NCBI GenBank assembly: GCA_963711705.1
Contig: CAVQFM010000007.1
Coordinates: forward strand, 1-64,000
Direction of reading: 5' to 3'
Length of the DNA stretch: 64,000 nt
Origin: RYN-230 sp963711705
GTDB taxonomy: Bacteria > Actinomycetota > Actinomycetes > Streptosporangiales > Streptosporangiaceae
In this document: in pieces, positions 26,068-35,233 of the stretch
Layout of the letters: each line of letters starts with the position of its first letter
Position numbering within the stretch: the stretch's first letter is position 1
Made by a program: the position numbers and the translations under genes
Notes under the pieces: model-generated
What the model was told of the DNA's origin: nothing
Database searches by the model: none
Seen by the model: the letters and a program-made list of their open reading frames with translations, nothing else

Positions 26068-27123
26068 ATGCCCCCAGCAGCGATCAGGGCCTCCCGGCTG
26101 GCCCTGGCAGTGTCCGGGCCGGCCGCGGCCATCCTGCTGGTGGCCTGCGGGGGTGGCAGCGGCGGCCAGCACGGCGCGGCGTCGAGCCCGGCCCCCTCGT
26201 CCAGCCCGACCCGGGCCCACCAGGTCCGCCAGACCACGGCCCGCCCGCCGGCCATGGCCGGGGTGACCGCGCGGGGCGCCCTGGTCCTGCTCAGCCCGGT
26301 GACCGGCGCGCCGGGCAAGACCCTGGTGCCGGGCGGGGTCACCGGCGACGAGATCTCAGTGTCGCCGGACGGCCGGACCGTCTACTTCAGTACCCGGCAC
26401 GGCTGCGTGGAAGACGTGGAATCGGTCCCGGTGACCGGCGGGAAGCCCACCCTGATCTCGACCGGGAGCCTGCCCACGATCAGCCCGGACGGGGCCAGCC
26501 TGGCCTTCGCCCGGCAGCCGGCTCCGGCCCCGCACTGCATGCCGTCCACCGGCGATCTGTCGGCCCAGTACAACCTGGTGATCCGCACGCTGAGCACGGG
26601 CGTGGAGCACCTCTACCCGATGCTGCCGGCCGGCCAGTCGAGCGGGCTGCCCGCGCCGATCTCGCATCTGTCCTGGGCCCCCGGCGGCCACCAGCTGGCC
26701 GTGTCGATCGCCGCCATCCAGGACAACGAGGGCTGGCAGATCGTGCTGATGGACCCCGCGGTCGCGCAGTCCTACCTGGCCGGCACCGGCGACACCTCGG
26801 TGCCGGTGACCGGGCCCGCCCGCCGGCGCAGTTACTGGCGGGAGGGGGTGTACCTGCCCAGCGGGCAGCTGTTCGTCAGCCGGGCCTGCTGCGCTGGCAT
26901 CCCGGTCCGCAATACCTCCCGGCTGATGTGGGAGGTGAACCCGGCCGGCACGCTGCAGCACCAGGTGGCGATCGGCTTCCCGGGCCTGGCGCATACCAGC
27001 CTGGCCGTGAACCACTCCGGGAAATGGCTGCTGTACCTGGCCGGGACCACCTTGTACGTGTCGGACCGGGGCGCCCGGCCGCGCGGGCTGGGGTCCGGGC
27101 TGATCGCCGCCGCGTGGCTGTAG
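26068..27123 (+). CDS. Lipoprotein with TolB-like beta-propeller repeats
   Basis: The signal sequence ends in the lipobox L-V-A-C (residues ~24-27), followed by a Gly/Ser/Pro-rich linker, so the protein is anchored outside the membrane. The mature part has PD40-type blades such as 'VSPDGRTVYFSTR' and 'ISPDGASLAFARQ', plus 'LSWAPGGHQLAVS'. Its ligand is unknown. CGGAGGCGG stands before ATG 26068. It is divergent from the SpoIIE-family gene, with 163 bp between them. Confidence 0.85.
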   Translation: MPPAAIRASRLALAVSGPAAAILLVACGGGSGGQHGAASSPAPSSSPTRAHQVRQTTARPPAMAGVTARGALVLLSPVTGAPGKTLVPGGVTGDEISVSPDGRTVYFSTRHGCVEDVESVPVTGGKPTLISTGSLPTISPDGASLAFARQPAPAPHCMPSTGDLSAQYNLVIRTLSTGVEHLYPMLPAGQSSGLPAPISHLSWAPGGHQLAVSIAAIQDNEGWQIVLMDPAVAQSYLAGTGDTSVPVTGPARRRSYWREGVYLPSGQLFVSRACCAGIPVRNTSRLMWEVNPAGTLQHQVAIGFPGLAHTSLAVNHSGKWLLYLAGTTLYVSDRGARPRGLGSGLIAAAWL

Positions 27124-27132
27124 GGCCGTCGG

Positions 27133-27621
27133 CTACTGGCGGGACGGCCAGCGGGGCAGGTAGACCGTGCGGCCGGTGGCGCGGGCCTGCCGGGCCGCCG
27201 GGATGCGGGCCGCGGTAGCGGCCGGCATCCGCGCCTCGGCCTCGGCCCAGGTCACGAACTCGGCGTCGTCCAGCTCCTCCTCCTGCAGCCGGACATCCGC
27301 CAGCCCGGCCAGCGTGCCCCCGTCGAACAGGTAGCTGGTGATGGCCCGTGGCCGGGCGTCCTCCGGCGGCAGCCAGTCCACGACCAGCAAGTCGCCAGCG
27401 GTGATGCGCAGGCCGAGCTCTTCGGCGATCTCCCGGGCGGCACCGTCGTGCGGGGCTTCCCCGGCCTCCACGATGCCGCCGGGAACTCCCCAGTACGGGC
27501 GGTAGTTCGGCTTGACGATCAGCACCCGGCCGGCCGGGTCGGTGATGAGCATGGCGGCCGAGACGTAGACGGCGGGCAGGCTGGCATACCAGTCAGCCTG
27601 GCTCAGCAGCGGCTTGGGCAC
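27133..27621 (-). CDS. Nudix hydrolase
   Basis: The Nudix box reads G-GIVEAGEAPHDGAAREIAEELG (residues ~49-71) and fits GX5EX7REUXEEXGU with all Glu ligands. The domain is followed by 'VVDWLPPED' and ends in a basic tail. It is 162 residues, normal for the family, which cleaves nucleoside diphosphate derivatives. It is convergent with the lipoprotein gene, 9 bp apart. Confidence 0.92.
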   Translation of the reverse strand: MPKPLLSQADWYASLPAVYVSAAMLITDPAGRVLIVKPNYRPYWGVPGGIVEAGEAPHDGAAREIAEELGLRITAGDLLVVDWLPPEDARPRAITSYLFDGGTLAGLADVRLQEEELDDAEFVTWAEAEARMPAATAARIPAARQARATGRTVYLPRWPSRQ

Positions 27622-27696
27622 CCGCCGCAGGCTACCCGGGCGGCGGGTTGCCCGCCCGCTTGACCGCGTACCTGGCCTGGTGTCCTGGGACCGGCG

Positions 27697-28533
27697 CTAC
27701 CGGCGGTGCCGGGCTGGAGCCGGCGCCCGCTGCGGGGCCGTCACGGCAGATGGCGCGATGTCCTTGCGCGTCACGGCCAGGAAGCCGACGAAGCCGACGA
27801 TGAACACGGTCAGGATCAGCGCCACCAGGCCCCGGCCGAGCCCGACGCCGCCGTGCGCCGCGGGCACCCCGAGCCAGTCGGCGTAGGAGGCCCCGAGCGG
27901 CCGGGTCACCACGTAGGCGAACCAGAAGGCCAGGACGGCGTTCATCCGCAGCTTCCAGTAGGCCACCGCCGGGATCGCGATGACCACGGTGAACAGGATC
28001 CCGGAGGCCAGGAAGCCCAGCCCCAGGGTGGTCGCGGTCAGGTCGCCGAGCGCGGTCCCCAGGGCGAACGTGGCGATGACCGTGGCCCAGTAGAACACCT
28101 CCCGGCGGGGGGTGGTGATGCTGTGGATGGACAGCGTCCGCTCGGCCGCGTACCAGGCCGCGAAGATCACCGCCAGGCAGACGGCGAAGAACGTGCTGGA
28201 CGCCGCGTACGGCACGTGCAGCTCGATGTGCAGCCCGTCGGCGACCATCGTGCCCCAGACCGCCACCATGACCACCGCGAACCAGTAGATCCACACCCGG
28301 TACCGGCGGGTCCGGAACTGGAGGGCCAGGGCCGCGGCGAAGACCACCGTGCCCGCGACCCCGGTGACCACCGGGCCGTACCGGAAGGCGAGGAAGTCGG
28401 CGAAGGCCTCGCCCATCGCGGTGGTGAGGATCTTGATGATCCAGAAGTAGACGGTGATCTTCTCCGGGACCTTGCTGGCCGGCTGGCGCGGATGGGCACT
28501 GGGCCCGTCCCGGCGGAGCTGAGGTGTCGCCAC
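27697..28533 (-). CDS. COG4705-family membrane protein
   Basis: This is a 278-residue protein with about eight membrane helices. The duplicated family signature is clear: 'YFWIIKILTTAMGEAFADFL' early and 'AFWFAYVVTRPLGASYADWLG' late. The family is linked in some proteobacteria to manganese or osmotic responses but has no settled function. It starts 79 bp after the terminator of the L,D-transpeptidase gene and is probably transcribed alone or with the Nudix gene. Confidence 0.85.
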   Translation of the reverse strand: MATPQLRRDGPSAHPRQPASKVPEKITVYFWIIKILTTAMGEAFADFLAFRYGPVVTGVAGTVVFAAALALQFRTRRYRVWIYWFAVVMVAVWGTMVADGLHIELHVPYAASSTFFAVCLAVIFAAWYAAERTLSIHSITTPRREVFYWATVIATFALGTALGDLTATTLGLGFLASGILFTVVIAIPAVAYWKLRMNAVLAFWFAYVVTRPLGASYADWLGVPAAHGGVGLGRGLVALILTVFIVGFVGFLAVTRKDIAPSAVTAPQRAPAPARHRR

Positions 28534-28611
28534 GGCGCTAAGGATGCCAACGGTCTGGGCCGACCTTGCTGCCCCTTAGGACAACCTTTGCCAGGTTCTT
28601 AACGGCACGCA

Positions 28612-28655
28612 ATCACCCCTGGGACACACGGGCCAGCCCGGGTCCCAGGGGTGAT
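28612..28655 (-). terminator. Strong hairpin terminator after the L,D-transpeptidase gene
   Basis: Arms 28612-28625 and 28642-28655 are perfectly complementary over 14 bp, with a further CGGG/CCCG stem inside the 16-nt loop. It lies 22 bp beyond the stop codon at 28678. There is no U-run, as is common in high-GC actinobacteria. Confidence 0.8.
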
Positions 28656-28677
28656 CACTCCGTGTTACCCGGCGGCA

Positions 28678-29481
28678 TCAGGTGCCCGGCACGCGGCCCC
28701 GGATGTAGATGGGCGTGCCCTTCTGCTCGTTCACATGCACCAGCTTGTGGAAGAAGGCGGCGATGTCCATCGGGATCCGGATGCAGCCGTGCGACACCGC
28801 GGGCAGCGGGACCGGGACGTCACCGTGGATGGCGTACGACCCGCCGATGAAGAACACCGGGTTGTACATCGTGCCCAGCGGCACCTTCACCCAGCCCGAG
28901 GCGAACCAGTGCGCGCGGTAGTTGCCGTCCGGGGTGATGGCCGGGCCGCAGGTGCCGCCGCCCTTGCCCGGGCACGGGTAGTAGTAACCGCCGCCCGGTG
29001 AGATGTGGCTGATCAGCTCGGGCACGTTGTGCTTGTACAGGACCAGGTAGCCCAGGGTCAGGTGGACCTCGATGCGCCAGCTGCCGCCCTTGGGCTTGAG
29101 CACCTTGGGCTGCTTGGGATGGACCAGCGCTCGCTTCATCGCCCGGGTGACGTTATTCGGCGAGACCCGGGTCTGGACGCCCTGTACTTCCTTGAACGCC
29201 CATACCGCCTCCAGGGTGTTCTGGCCGAACTGGCCGTCGACCTTCCCTGGGTAGTAGTGCAGGTAGGCCAGCCGCTCCTGGAGGCGGCGCACGGCCGGCC
29301 CGTGCATCCCGTAGTCCAGCGGCCCCTTCGGGGGCGCGTAAGTGGCCCCGAGAGCCGGCGCGCTGCGCGCGATCGGCCTGACCGGCGCGGCACCCGCGGG
29401 TGCGGCCAGCGCCAGCATGCTCCCCCCGAGCACGGTGACGGCACCCAGGGTGCCCAGCCAACCCCGAACCATTGCCCTCAT
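28678..29481 (-). CDS. L,D-transpeptidase with peptidoglycan-binding domain
   Basis: This is a secreted 267-residue cell-wall cross-linking enzyme. A signal peptide covers residues ~1-31 (ends AGAAPV). A peptidoglycan-binding domain follows (~52-95, 'MHGPAVRRLQERLAYLHYYPGKVDG'), then the YkuD domain with the catalytic motif 'AIHG' ... 'VSHGCIRIP', where Cys is the nucleophile. The start at ATG 29481 with GAGGAGCC is preferred over upstream codons that lack a ribosome site. It makes 3-3 cross-links in peptidoglycan. Its transcript ends at the hairpin at 28612-28655. Confidence 0.93.
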   Translation of the reverse strand: MRAMVRGWLGTLGAVTVLGGSMLALAAPAGAAPVRPIARSAPALGATYAPPKGPLDYGMHGPAVRRLQERLAYLHYYPGKVDGQFGQNTLEAVWAFKEVQGVQTRVSPNNVTRAMKRALVHPKQPKVLKPKGGSWRIEVHLTLGYLVLYKHNVPELISHISPGGGYYYPCPGKGGGTCGPAITPDGNYRAHWFASGWVKVPLGTMYNPVFFIGGSYAIHGDVPVPLPAVSHGCIRIPMDIAAFFHKLVHVNEQKGTPIYIRGRVPGT

Positions 29482-29646
29482 GGCGGCTCCTCGCCCGTTC
29501 TGCTGACCGCGGGCAATGCCGCGCACCCGCGCGGAAATGCCGACGCTGGCAGCGCCTCTTGCCCTATGACACTCTTCAAGACGTCTCATCCCCGTTCTGG
29601 GTTGGCCACAAGCCGGTAACAGATGAGGTTTGCGTGACCAGGTAGC

Positions 29647-30648
29647 ATGCGGCACGTGCCGCCAGGTAGCGCACCGGGAACGACGGGGATGCCGGACCAG
29701 GCCGCGGCGTGGCTGCGCCAGCGGTCATCGCACTGGCCGGACTGGCCGGTGGATCAGCTGGTCAAGGCCAAGCAGGGCAGCGGCACGCGGATCAGCGTGG
29801 TGATCCCGGCCCGCAACGAGGAGCGCACCGTGGGCCGGGTGGTGACCACGCTGCGCCAGGCCCTGCTGGTGGACGTCCCGCTGGTGGACCAGATCGTGGT
29901 CATGGACTCCGACTCCACCGACGGCACCGCCCAGGTGGCCGCGCGGGCCGGGGCCACCGTGCACCGGGCCGCCGGGGTCGCCCCCGGGCTCGGTTCCTTC
30001 CCCGGCAAGGGCGAGGCGCTGTGGAAGTCACTGCTGGTCACCGACGGCGATGTGCTGGTCTTCGTGGACGCCGACCTGACCCGCTGGGGCCCGCATTTCG
30101 TCACCGGCCTGGTCGGCCCGCTGCTGGCCGACCCGGAGGTGCGGCTGGTCAAGGGGCACTACGCCCGGGTGCGCACCGAGCGCGACGGGTCCACCTCGAC
30201 CGAGGGCGGCCGGGTCACCGAGCTGGTGGCCCGCCCGCTGCTCAGCCTGTGGTGGCCCGAGCTGGCCGGGGTGGTGCAGCCGCTGGCCGGGGAATGGGCG
30301 GCCCGGCGCAGCCTGATGGAGTCGCTGACCATCCCGGTCGGCTACGGCGTCGAGCTGTCCACCCTGCTCGACACGTACCAGAGGTACGGCCTGGCCGCGC
30401 TGGCCCAGGTGGACCTGGGCTCCCGGGCGCACCGGCACCAGGCCGACCACGATCTCGCGGTGATGGCCGCGGAACTGCTGATGGTCGCCGCGGCCCGGTG
30501 CGAGCCGGCTATCCCGCTCCCGCCCCAGGCCCAGCTGCACCAGTTCGTCCGGGACGGCGGCCAGGCCAGGCCGCGGTCCCGGCCGGTGCCCAGCCAGGAA
30601 CGGCCGCCCGTGGCCGGCCTGCGCCCGGCGGCCCGGGACCGGCCCTAA
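29647..30648 (+). CDS. gpgS: Glucosyl-3-phosphoglycerate synthase
   Basis: This GT-A/GT81 enzyme transfers glucose to 3-phosphoglycerate, the first step of glucosylglycerate and polymethylated polysaccharide synthesis. Landmarks are 'VIPARNEERTVG', the metal site in DSDSTDGT and 'FVDADL', 'PGKGEALWKSL', and 'GGRVTELVARPLLSL' through 'GYGVELSTLLDTY', all characteristic of mycobacterial GpgS. The start could be ATG 29647 or ATG 29689; the N-terminus is not conserved. FolP2 follows 1 bp downstream, the same order as folP2/gpgS neighbours in mycobacteria. Confidence 0.92.
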   Translation: MRHVPPGSAPGTTGMPDQAAAWLRQRSSHWPDWPVDQLVKAKQGSGTRISVVIPARNEERTVGRVVTTLRQALLVDVPLVDQIVVMDSDSTDGTAQVAARAGATVHRAAGVAPGLGSFPGKGEALWKSLLVTDGDVLVFVDADLTRWGPHFVTGLVGPLLADPEVRLVKGHYARVRTERDGSTSTEGGRVTELVARPLLSLWWPELAGVVQPLAGEWAARRSLMESLTIPVGYGVELSTLLDTYQRYGLAALAQVDLGSRAHRHQADHDLAVMAAELLMVAAARCEPAIPLPPQAQLHQFVRDGGQARPRSRPVPSQERPPVAGLRPAARDRP

Positions 30649-30649
30649 C

Positions 30650-31534
30650 GTGCCCGGCGCGAACCCGCAGCGGGCGCTCACCCTGGGCCGGCAGACCTTC
30701 CCGCCCGGGCAGCGGCTGGTCATGGCCATCGTCAACCGGACCCCGGACTCCTTCTATGACAAGGGGGCGACCTGGGACGAGTCCGCCGCCATGGAGCGGG
30801 TGCACGCGGTGGTGGCCGAGGGCGCGGACATCGTGGACATCGGGGGGGTGGCCGCCGCCCCCGGGGCGGCGGTGGGCGTGGCCGAGGAGATCCGCCGGAC
30901 GGTCCCGTTCGTGGCCGCGGTCCGCGCCGCCTACCCGGACCTGGTGATCAGCGTGGACACCTGGCGCCACCAGGTGGGCCGCGAGGCCTGCCTGGCCGGC
31001 GCGAACCTGCTGAACGACACCTGGGGCGGCCAGGATCCCGGGCTGATCGCGGTGGCGGCCGAGTTCGGGGCGGGCCTGGTATGCGCGCACGCCGGGCCGC
31101 TGGCCCCGCAGACCCGGCCGTTCCGGGTGGCCTACCCCGACGTGATGGCCGACGTGCTGGACCGGACGCTGGGCCAGGCGTCCCGGGCCGTGGCGGCGGG
31201 GGTGGCACCGGCCGCGATCCTGATCGACGCTGCGCACGACTTCGGCAAGAACACGTGGCAGTCGCTGGAGGTCACCCGGCGGCTGGGCGAGATGACCGCC
31301 ACCGGATGGCCGGTGCTGGTGTCCCTGTCCAACAAGGACTTCATCGGGGAGACCCTGGACCGCCCGCCGGGTGGCCGGCTGACCGGGACGCTGGCCACGA
31401 CGGCGATCTGCGCCTGGCTGGGGGCCCGGGTGTTCCGGGTGCACCAGGTGCAGCCGACCCGCGAGGTGCTGGCCATGGTGTCCGCGATCCGCGGCGAGCA
31501 GCCGCCCGCCCGGGCCGTGCGCGGGCTGGCGTAG
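30650..31534 (+). CDS. folP2: Dihydropteroate synthase homologue (FolP2-type)
   Basis: This is a TIM barrel of 294 residues with 'MAIVNRTPDSFYD', 'DIVDIGGVAAAPGA', 'VISVDTWR' and 'NDTWGG'. In true dihydropteroate synthases the DIGG loop continues as ESTRPG; here it is VAAAPG, so the pterin/PABA loop is altered. This agrees with FolP2 of mycobacteria, which is reported to lack dihydropteroate synthase activity. It is coupled to gpgS and to the next gene (0-1 bp gaps), so it likely acts with glucosylglycerate metabolism or an unknown step. Confidence 0.87.
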   Translation: MPGANPQRALTLGRQTFPPGQRLVMAIVNRTPDSFYDKGATWDESAAMERVHAVVAEGADIVDIGGVAAAPGAAVGVAEEIRRTVPFVAAVRAAYPDLVISVDTWRHQVGREACLAGANLLNDTWGGQDPGLIAVAAEFGAGLVCAHAGPLAPQTRPFRVAYPDVMADVLDRTLGQASRAVAAGVAPAAILIDAAHDFGKNTWQSLEVTRRLGEMTATGWPVLVSLSNKDFIGETLDRPPGGRLTGTLATTAICAWLGARVFRVHQVQPTREVLAMVSAIRGEQPPARAVRGLA

Positions 31535-32239
31535 GTGATCGCCGCCGCCGCACTCTGCCCCTGGCCGCCGCTGCTGGTCCGCGAGCTGACCGGGGCCGAC
31601 CCGGTCCTGCCCGAGCTGCGCGCGGCCTGCGCCGCGGCCGTGGCCGCCATGCTGGCGGCCGGGCCGGACCTGGTCGCCGTGGTCGGTCCTGGCCCGCGGA
31701 CCGCGCGGTGGCCGGCTGACGGCCGGCTGGACGTGGCCGCGTTCGGCGGCGGGCCGGGCCGGGCCGGTGACCCCGCCCGGCCGGTGCTGCCGCCTGCCGC
31801 CGGGATCGGCGCCTACCTGCTGGACCAGGCGGGTTACCGGGGCCCCCGGCTGATCTGGTCGGTCAGCGAGGACGAGCCGGCCAGCCGCTGCGCCGGGCTG
31901 GGCGCCGAACTGGCCAGCCTGGGCGGCGGCCAGCGCACCGGGCTGCTGGTGGTGGGCGACGGCAGCGCCCGGCGCGGCCCGCGGGCCCCGGGCTACGTGG
32001 ACGAGCGGGCCGCCGCGTTCGACGCGGCGGCCGAGCAGGCGGTGCGGGCCGGCGACCTGGCCGCGCTGCTGGACCTGGACCCGGCGCTGGCCCGGGAGCT
32101 GATGGCCACCGGCCTGCCGGCCTGGCAGGTCCTGGCCGGGGCGTGCCCCGGCCCGCTGCGCACCGTGGACATGCGTTATGCCGGGGACCCGTTCGGCGTG
32201 TTCTATCTGGTCGCCAGCCTGCTGCCGTCAGCGCCCTGA
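31535..32239 (+). CDS. LigB-like (class III extradiol dioxygenase-type) protein, role unknown
   Basis: This is a 234-residue protein. It starts 'IAAAALCPWPPLLVRELTG' and has 'LVAVVGPGP' and 'LLVVGDGSARRG', the pattern of the actinobacterial class III extradiol dioxygenase subunit B-like family. 'RTVDMRYAGDPFGVFYLVAS' near the end also fits. The iron ligands of real dioxygenases are not clear, so catalysis is doubtful. The GTG start abuts the FolP2 stop, making a three-gene unit with gpgS. Confidence 0.78.
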   Translation: MIAAAALCPWPPLLVRELTGADPVLPELRAACAAAVAAMLAAGPDLVAVVGPGPRTARWPADGRLDVAAFGGGPGRAGDPARPVLPPAAGIGAYLLDQAGYRGPRLIWSVSEDEPASRCAGLGAELASLGGGQRTGLLVVGDGSARRGPRAPGYVDERAAAFDAAAEQAVRAGDLAALLDLDPALARELMATGLPAWQVLAGACPGPLRTVDMRYAGDPFGVFYLVASLLPSAP

Positions 32240-32256
32240 CCGGCGGCTGGTGGCCG

Positions 32257-33078
32257 TCATTCGCCGGGCAGCGCGGCCGCCGCGGCCCCCCGGGTCACCC
32301 CGCCGCCCCCGGTGAGCCGGGCCGCGATGATCACCGGGATGACGGTGAGCAGCAGCACCGCGACCACCACCACGTTCACCTCGGGCAGCTGCTGGCCGAG
32401 CCGGATCGCGCCGAAGATCCACAGCGGCAGGGTGTTCTGCGCGCCCGCGGTGAACGTGGTCACGATGACCTCGTCGAAGGACAGCGCGAAGGCCAGCAGC
32501 GCGCCGGAGATCAGCGCGGTGGACAGCATCGGCAGCGTCACCGTGCGGAACGCGAAGAAGCCGTGCGCGCCGAGGTCGGCGGACGCCTCGTACATCGAGC
32601 CGGACATCCGGCGCAGCCGGGCCAGCGCGTTGTTGTACACCACGACGATGCAGAACGTGGCGTGCCCGATGATGATGGTCAGCAGCGACAGCTGGATGCC
32701 GGCGAAGCTGAACGCGGAGTTCAGCGCGATGCCGGTGATGATCCCGGGCAGCGCCAGCGGCAGCACGAGCAGCAGCGACACCGCCTCACGGCCGAAGAAC
32801 CGGAACCGGTGCACGCCGAACGCGGCCGCCGAGCCGAGCAGCAGCGCGACCGCCGTGGCCACCACCGCCGCCTTCAGCGACAGCACCAGGGCCGCCTGCA
32901 CCTGCGGGTCATGCCAGGCCACCGAGAACCACTTGGTGGACAGCCCGTGGATCGGCCAGCTCTGGATGTTGGAGGAGTTGAACGCGTAGAAGATGATGAT
33001 CCCGATCGGCACGAACAGGAACAGCAGTACGCCACCGACCCAGATGCGCAGCCCGATGCGGGCCAGCCGCCCCTCCAT
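32257..33078 (-). CDS. potC: Spermidine/putrescine-type ABC permease (PotC-like)
   Basis: This is a 273-residue inner-membrane permease with six helices. The coupling helix motif is 'MYEASADLGAHGFFAFRTVTLPMLS' (the EAA loop), and 'LSFDEVIVTTFTAGAQNTLPLWIFG' is characteristic of PotC. The start overlaps the PotB stop (TGATG). It is the last gene of the operon potABCD-like, order A-D-B-C here. It probably imports polyamines or a similar cation. Confidence 0.9.
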   Translation of the reverse strand: MEGRLARIGLRIWVGGVLLFLFVPIGIIIFYAFNSSNIQSWPIHGLSTKWFSVAWHDPQVQAALVLSLKAAVVATAVALLLGSAAAFGVHRFRFFGREAVSLLLVLPLALPGIITGIALNSAFSFAGIQLSLLTIIIGHATFCIVVVYNNALARLRRMSGSMYEASADLGAHGFFAFRTVTLPMLSTALISGALLAFALSFDEVIVTTFTAGAQNTLPLWIFGAIRLGQQLPEVNVVVVAVLLLTVIPVIIAARLTGGGGVTRGAAAAALPGE

Positions 33079-34001
33079 CACAGCGACTCGAACGCGCCGA
33101 GAGCCCGCGCGCCGAGCAGGTAGAAGATCATGATCACGATGGGCACCAGGGCCAGGGCGGCGGCGAACGGCAGGTTGTTCGCCGTGCCGATGTTGGCGTA
33201 GATCACGTTGCCGATGAAGTTCGAGCTGGCCCCGCCGACCAGCAGCGGCGTAATGAAGTCGCCGAGGGTCAGCGAGAAGGTGAAGATCGAGCCGGCCACC
33301 ACGCCGGGCAGTGCCAGCGGCAGCAGCACGGTGCGCAGCGTGCGCCAGTTCCGCGCGCCGAGGTCGCCGGACGCCTCCAGCAGCGAGTCCGGGATGCGTT
33401 CCAGTGCCGCGTACACCGGGACGATCATGAACGGCAGCCAGATGTAGGAGAACACCAGCCACATCGCCGTGTTCGTGTAGCCGATGTTCACCGCGCCGAG
33501 GCCGATCTTGGTGAAGAACCAGCTCAGCGTGCCGCCCTTCTGCAGGATCACGATCCAGGCGTAGACCCGGGCCAGGTAGCTGGCCCACAGCGGCAGCAGC
33601 ACCGCGGTGAACAGCAGCTGGCGGCCGCGCGGCGAGGCCACCCGGGCCATGAAATAGGCGAACGGGAAGGCCAGCACCGCGTCGGTGACGGTGACCAGCG
33701 CGGCCATCGCGACCGTGCGGCCGATGATGGTCAGGTAGGTGCTGGTGAACAGCTGCTGGAAGTTGGCTAGCGTCCAGCTGTGCACCAGCGTGTTGGTGAA
33801 CGGGTCGACCGTCCAGAACGCGGTGATCAGCATGACCACCAGCGAGGCCAGGTAGATCACCAGGAACCAGGCCAGCGGCGGGGACAGCGTGAGCGTGGCC
33901 CGCAGCCAGGCCCGCCGCCAGAGCGCCGCCGAGAGCCGCGCCTGCCCGCCGCCGGGTGGGCCGGCGGCGGGCGGGCTCGGCTGGACTATGGTCGATGTCA
34001 T
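33078..34001 (-). CDS. potB: Spermidine/putrescine-type ABC permease (PotB-like)
   Basis: The protein has 307 residues and six membrane helices. The EAA loop is 'LLEASGDLGARNWRTLRTVLLPLALPG', and 'DFITPLLVGGASSNFIGNVI' is the PotB landmark. The start at ATG 34001 (MTSTIV) is chosen because upstream codons would overlap the solute-binding protein gene ending at 34016. It works with PotC in one transporter. Confidence 0.9.
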   Translation of the reverse strand: MTSTIVQPSPPAAGPPGGGQARLSAALWRRAWLRATLTLSPPLAWFLVIYLASLVVMLITAFWTVDPFTNTLVHSWTLANFQQLFTSTYLTIIGRTVAMAALVTVTDAVLAFPFAYFMARVASPRGRQLLFTAVLLPLWASYLARVYAWIVILQKGGTLSWFFTKIGLGAVNIGYTNTAMWLVFSYIWLPFMIVPVYAALERIPDSLLEASGDLGARNWRTLRTVLLPLALPGVVAGSIFTFSLTLGDFITPLLVGGASSNFIGNVIYANIGTANNLPFAAALALVPIVIMIFYLLGARALGAFESL

Positions 34002-34015
34002 CCGGGTGTGCTGCC

Positions 34016-35233
34016 CTACCCGGTGATCTGGGTCCAGGCGCTCACCCACTGCTGGAACGGCACGCAGTCGTTCTTGCCGTTGCCGCACTGCGCCAGCGGG
34101 GTCTTCCAGAACTTAAGGGTCTGGAAGTAGGACTCGGGCGCATTCGCGTGGTATGCGGCACACGAGCCCTTCGAAATCTGGTCCATGATCGGGCAGGCCA
34201 GCTTGTTGGCCGGGGTCTCACCGAAGAAGATCGCCTGCTGCGCCTGGACCTTGGGAGTCGTGGCCCACTGCATCCACTTGTAAGCGCAGTTGGGGTGCGG
34301 GGCCTTGGTGGCCAGCATCCAGGTGTCCGCCCAGCCGGTCGCCCCCTGGCTCGGGATAGTGTCGGCAACCTTCGCGCCTGCGGCCACCAAAGTGTTCGTC
34401 TGCAGCGGCCAGGCGGCGCCCACCACAGTGGTGCCGCTCTGGAACAGTGACTCCTCCTGCGAGGCCAGGTCCCAGTACTTCTTGATCAGCGGCCGCTGCT
34501 GCTTGAGCAGATTGACGGCGGCATTGAACTGGGGCTGGGTCAGCTCGTACGGGTCGGTGATGCCGAGGCTGGGCTGGGTCTTTGACAGGTAGAGCGCCGC
34601 GTCCGCGATCTGGATCGGGTTGTTCGGCACCGTGACCTCGCCCGCGTACTTCTTGTTGTAGAGCACGGACCATGAGGTGGGCGCGGACGGGAACGCCTTC
34701 TTGGAGTAGAGCAGCACGTTGGGGCCGAACTCATACGAGATGCCGTAGTGCTTGCCGCCGATCGTGTTGAACGGCGGATTCTGCAGGAACGGATGGAAGT
34801 TCTTCCAGTTCGAGATCAGGTTGATATTGATCGGCTTCACGTCGCCGCTGTAGATGAGCCGCAGATCCGCGTCGCCGGACGCGGAGACCAGATCGTACTG
34901 GCCGCCGCCGCCACCCGCCATCAGCGACACCATCTCGCTCGACGTGCCGGCATACTTGGCGCTGACCTGGCAGCCGGTCGCCTGCTGGAACGGCTTCACC
35001 CACTGCGGCTGGGCGTAGCCCTCCCAGGCGATCAGGTTCAGGTGGCCTTCGGTCTTGCCCACCGAGGACGGCACCGCGGTGCCGGCCTGGGGCGGGGTGA
35101 GGCCCTGGGTGGCACTCCCGCCGCCCGAGCTGCCGCTGCTGGCCGAGCCGCCGCCGGACGACCCGCAGCCCGCGATCAGCACTATGGCGGACGCCGCCGC
35201 AAAGAGCGCGCCCCCTCGCGTCCATATCCTCAT
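34016..35233 (-). CDS. potD: Polyamine-type ABC transporter substrate-binding lipoprotein (PotD-like)
   Basis: This is a 405-residue extracellular solute-binding protein. The lipobox L-I-A-G-C lies near residue 23, followed by a Ser/Gly linker. The mature domain begins 'LNLIAWEGYAQPQWVKPFQQATG', the PotD/PotF pattern, with 'GISYEFGPNVLLYSKKAF' in the hinge. The substrate-binding acidic residues cannot be fixed without alignment. The gene overlaps the potA stop (ATGA). Confidence 0.9.
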   Translation of the reverse strand: MRIWTRGGALFAAASAIVLIAGCGSSGGGSASSGSSGGGSATQGLTPPQAGTAVPSSVGKTEGHLNLIAWEGYAQPQWVKPFQQATGCQVSAKYAGTSSEMVSLMAGGGGGQYDLVSASGDADLRLIYSGDVKPININLISNWKNFHPFLQNPPFNTIGGKHYGISYEFGPNVLLYSKKAFPSAPTSWSVLYNKKYAGEVTVPNNPIQIADAALYLSKTQPSLGITDPYELTQPQFNAAVNLLKQQRPLIKKYWDLASQEESLFQSGTTVVGAAWPLQTNTLVAAGAKVADTIPSQGATGWADTWMLATKAPHPNCAYKWMQWATTPKVQAQQAIFFGETPANKLACPIMDQISKGSCAAYHANAPESYFQTLKFWKTPLAQCGNGKNDCVPFQQWVSAWTQITG

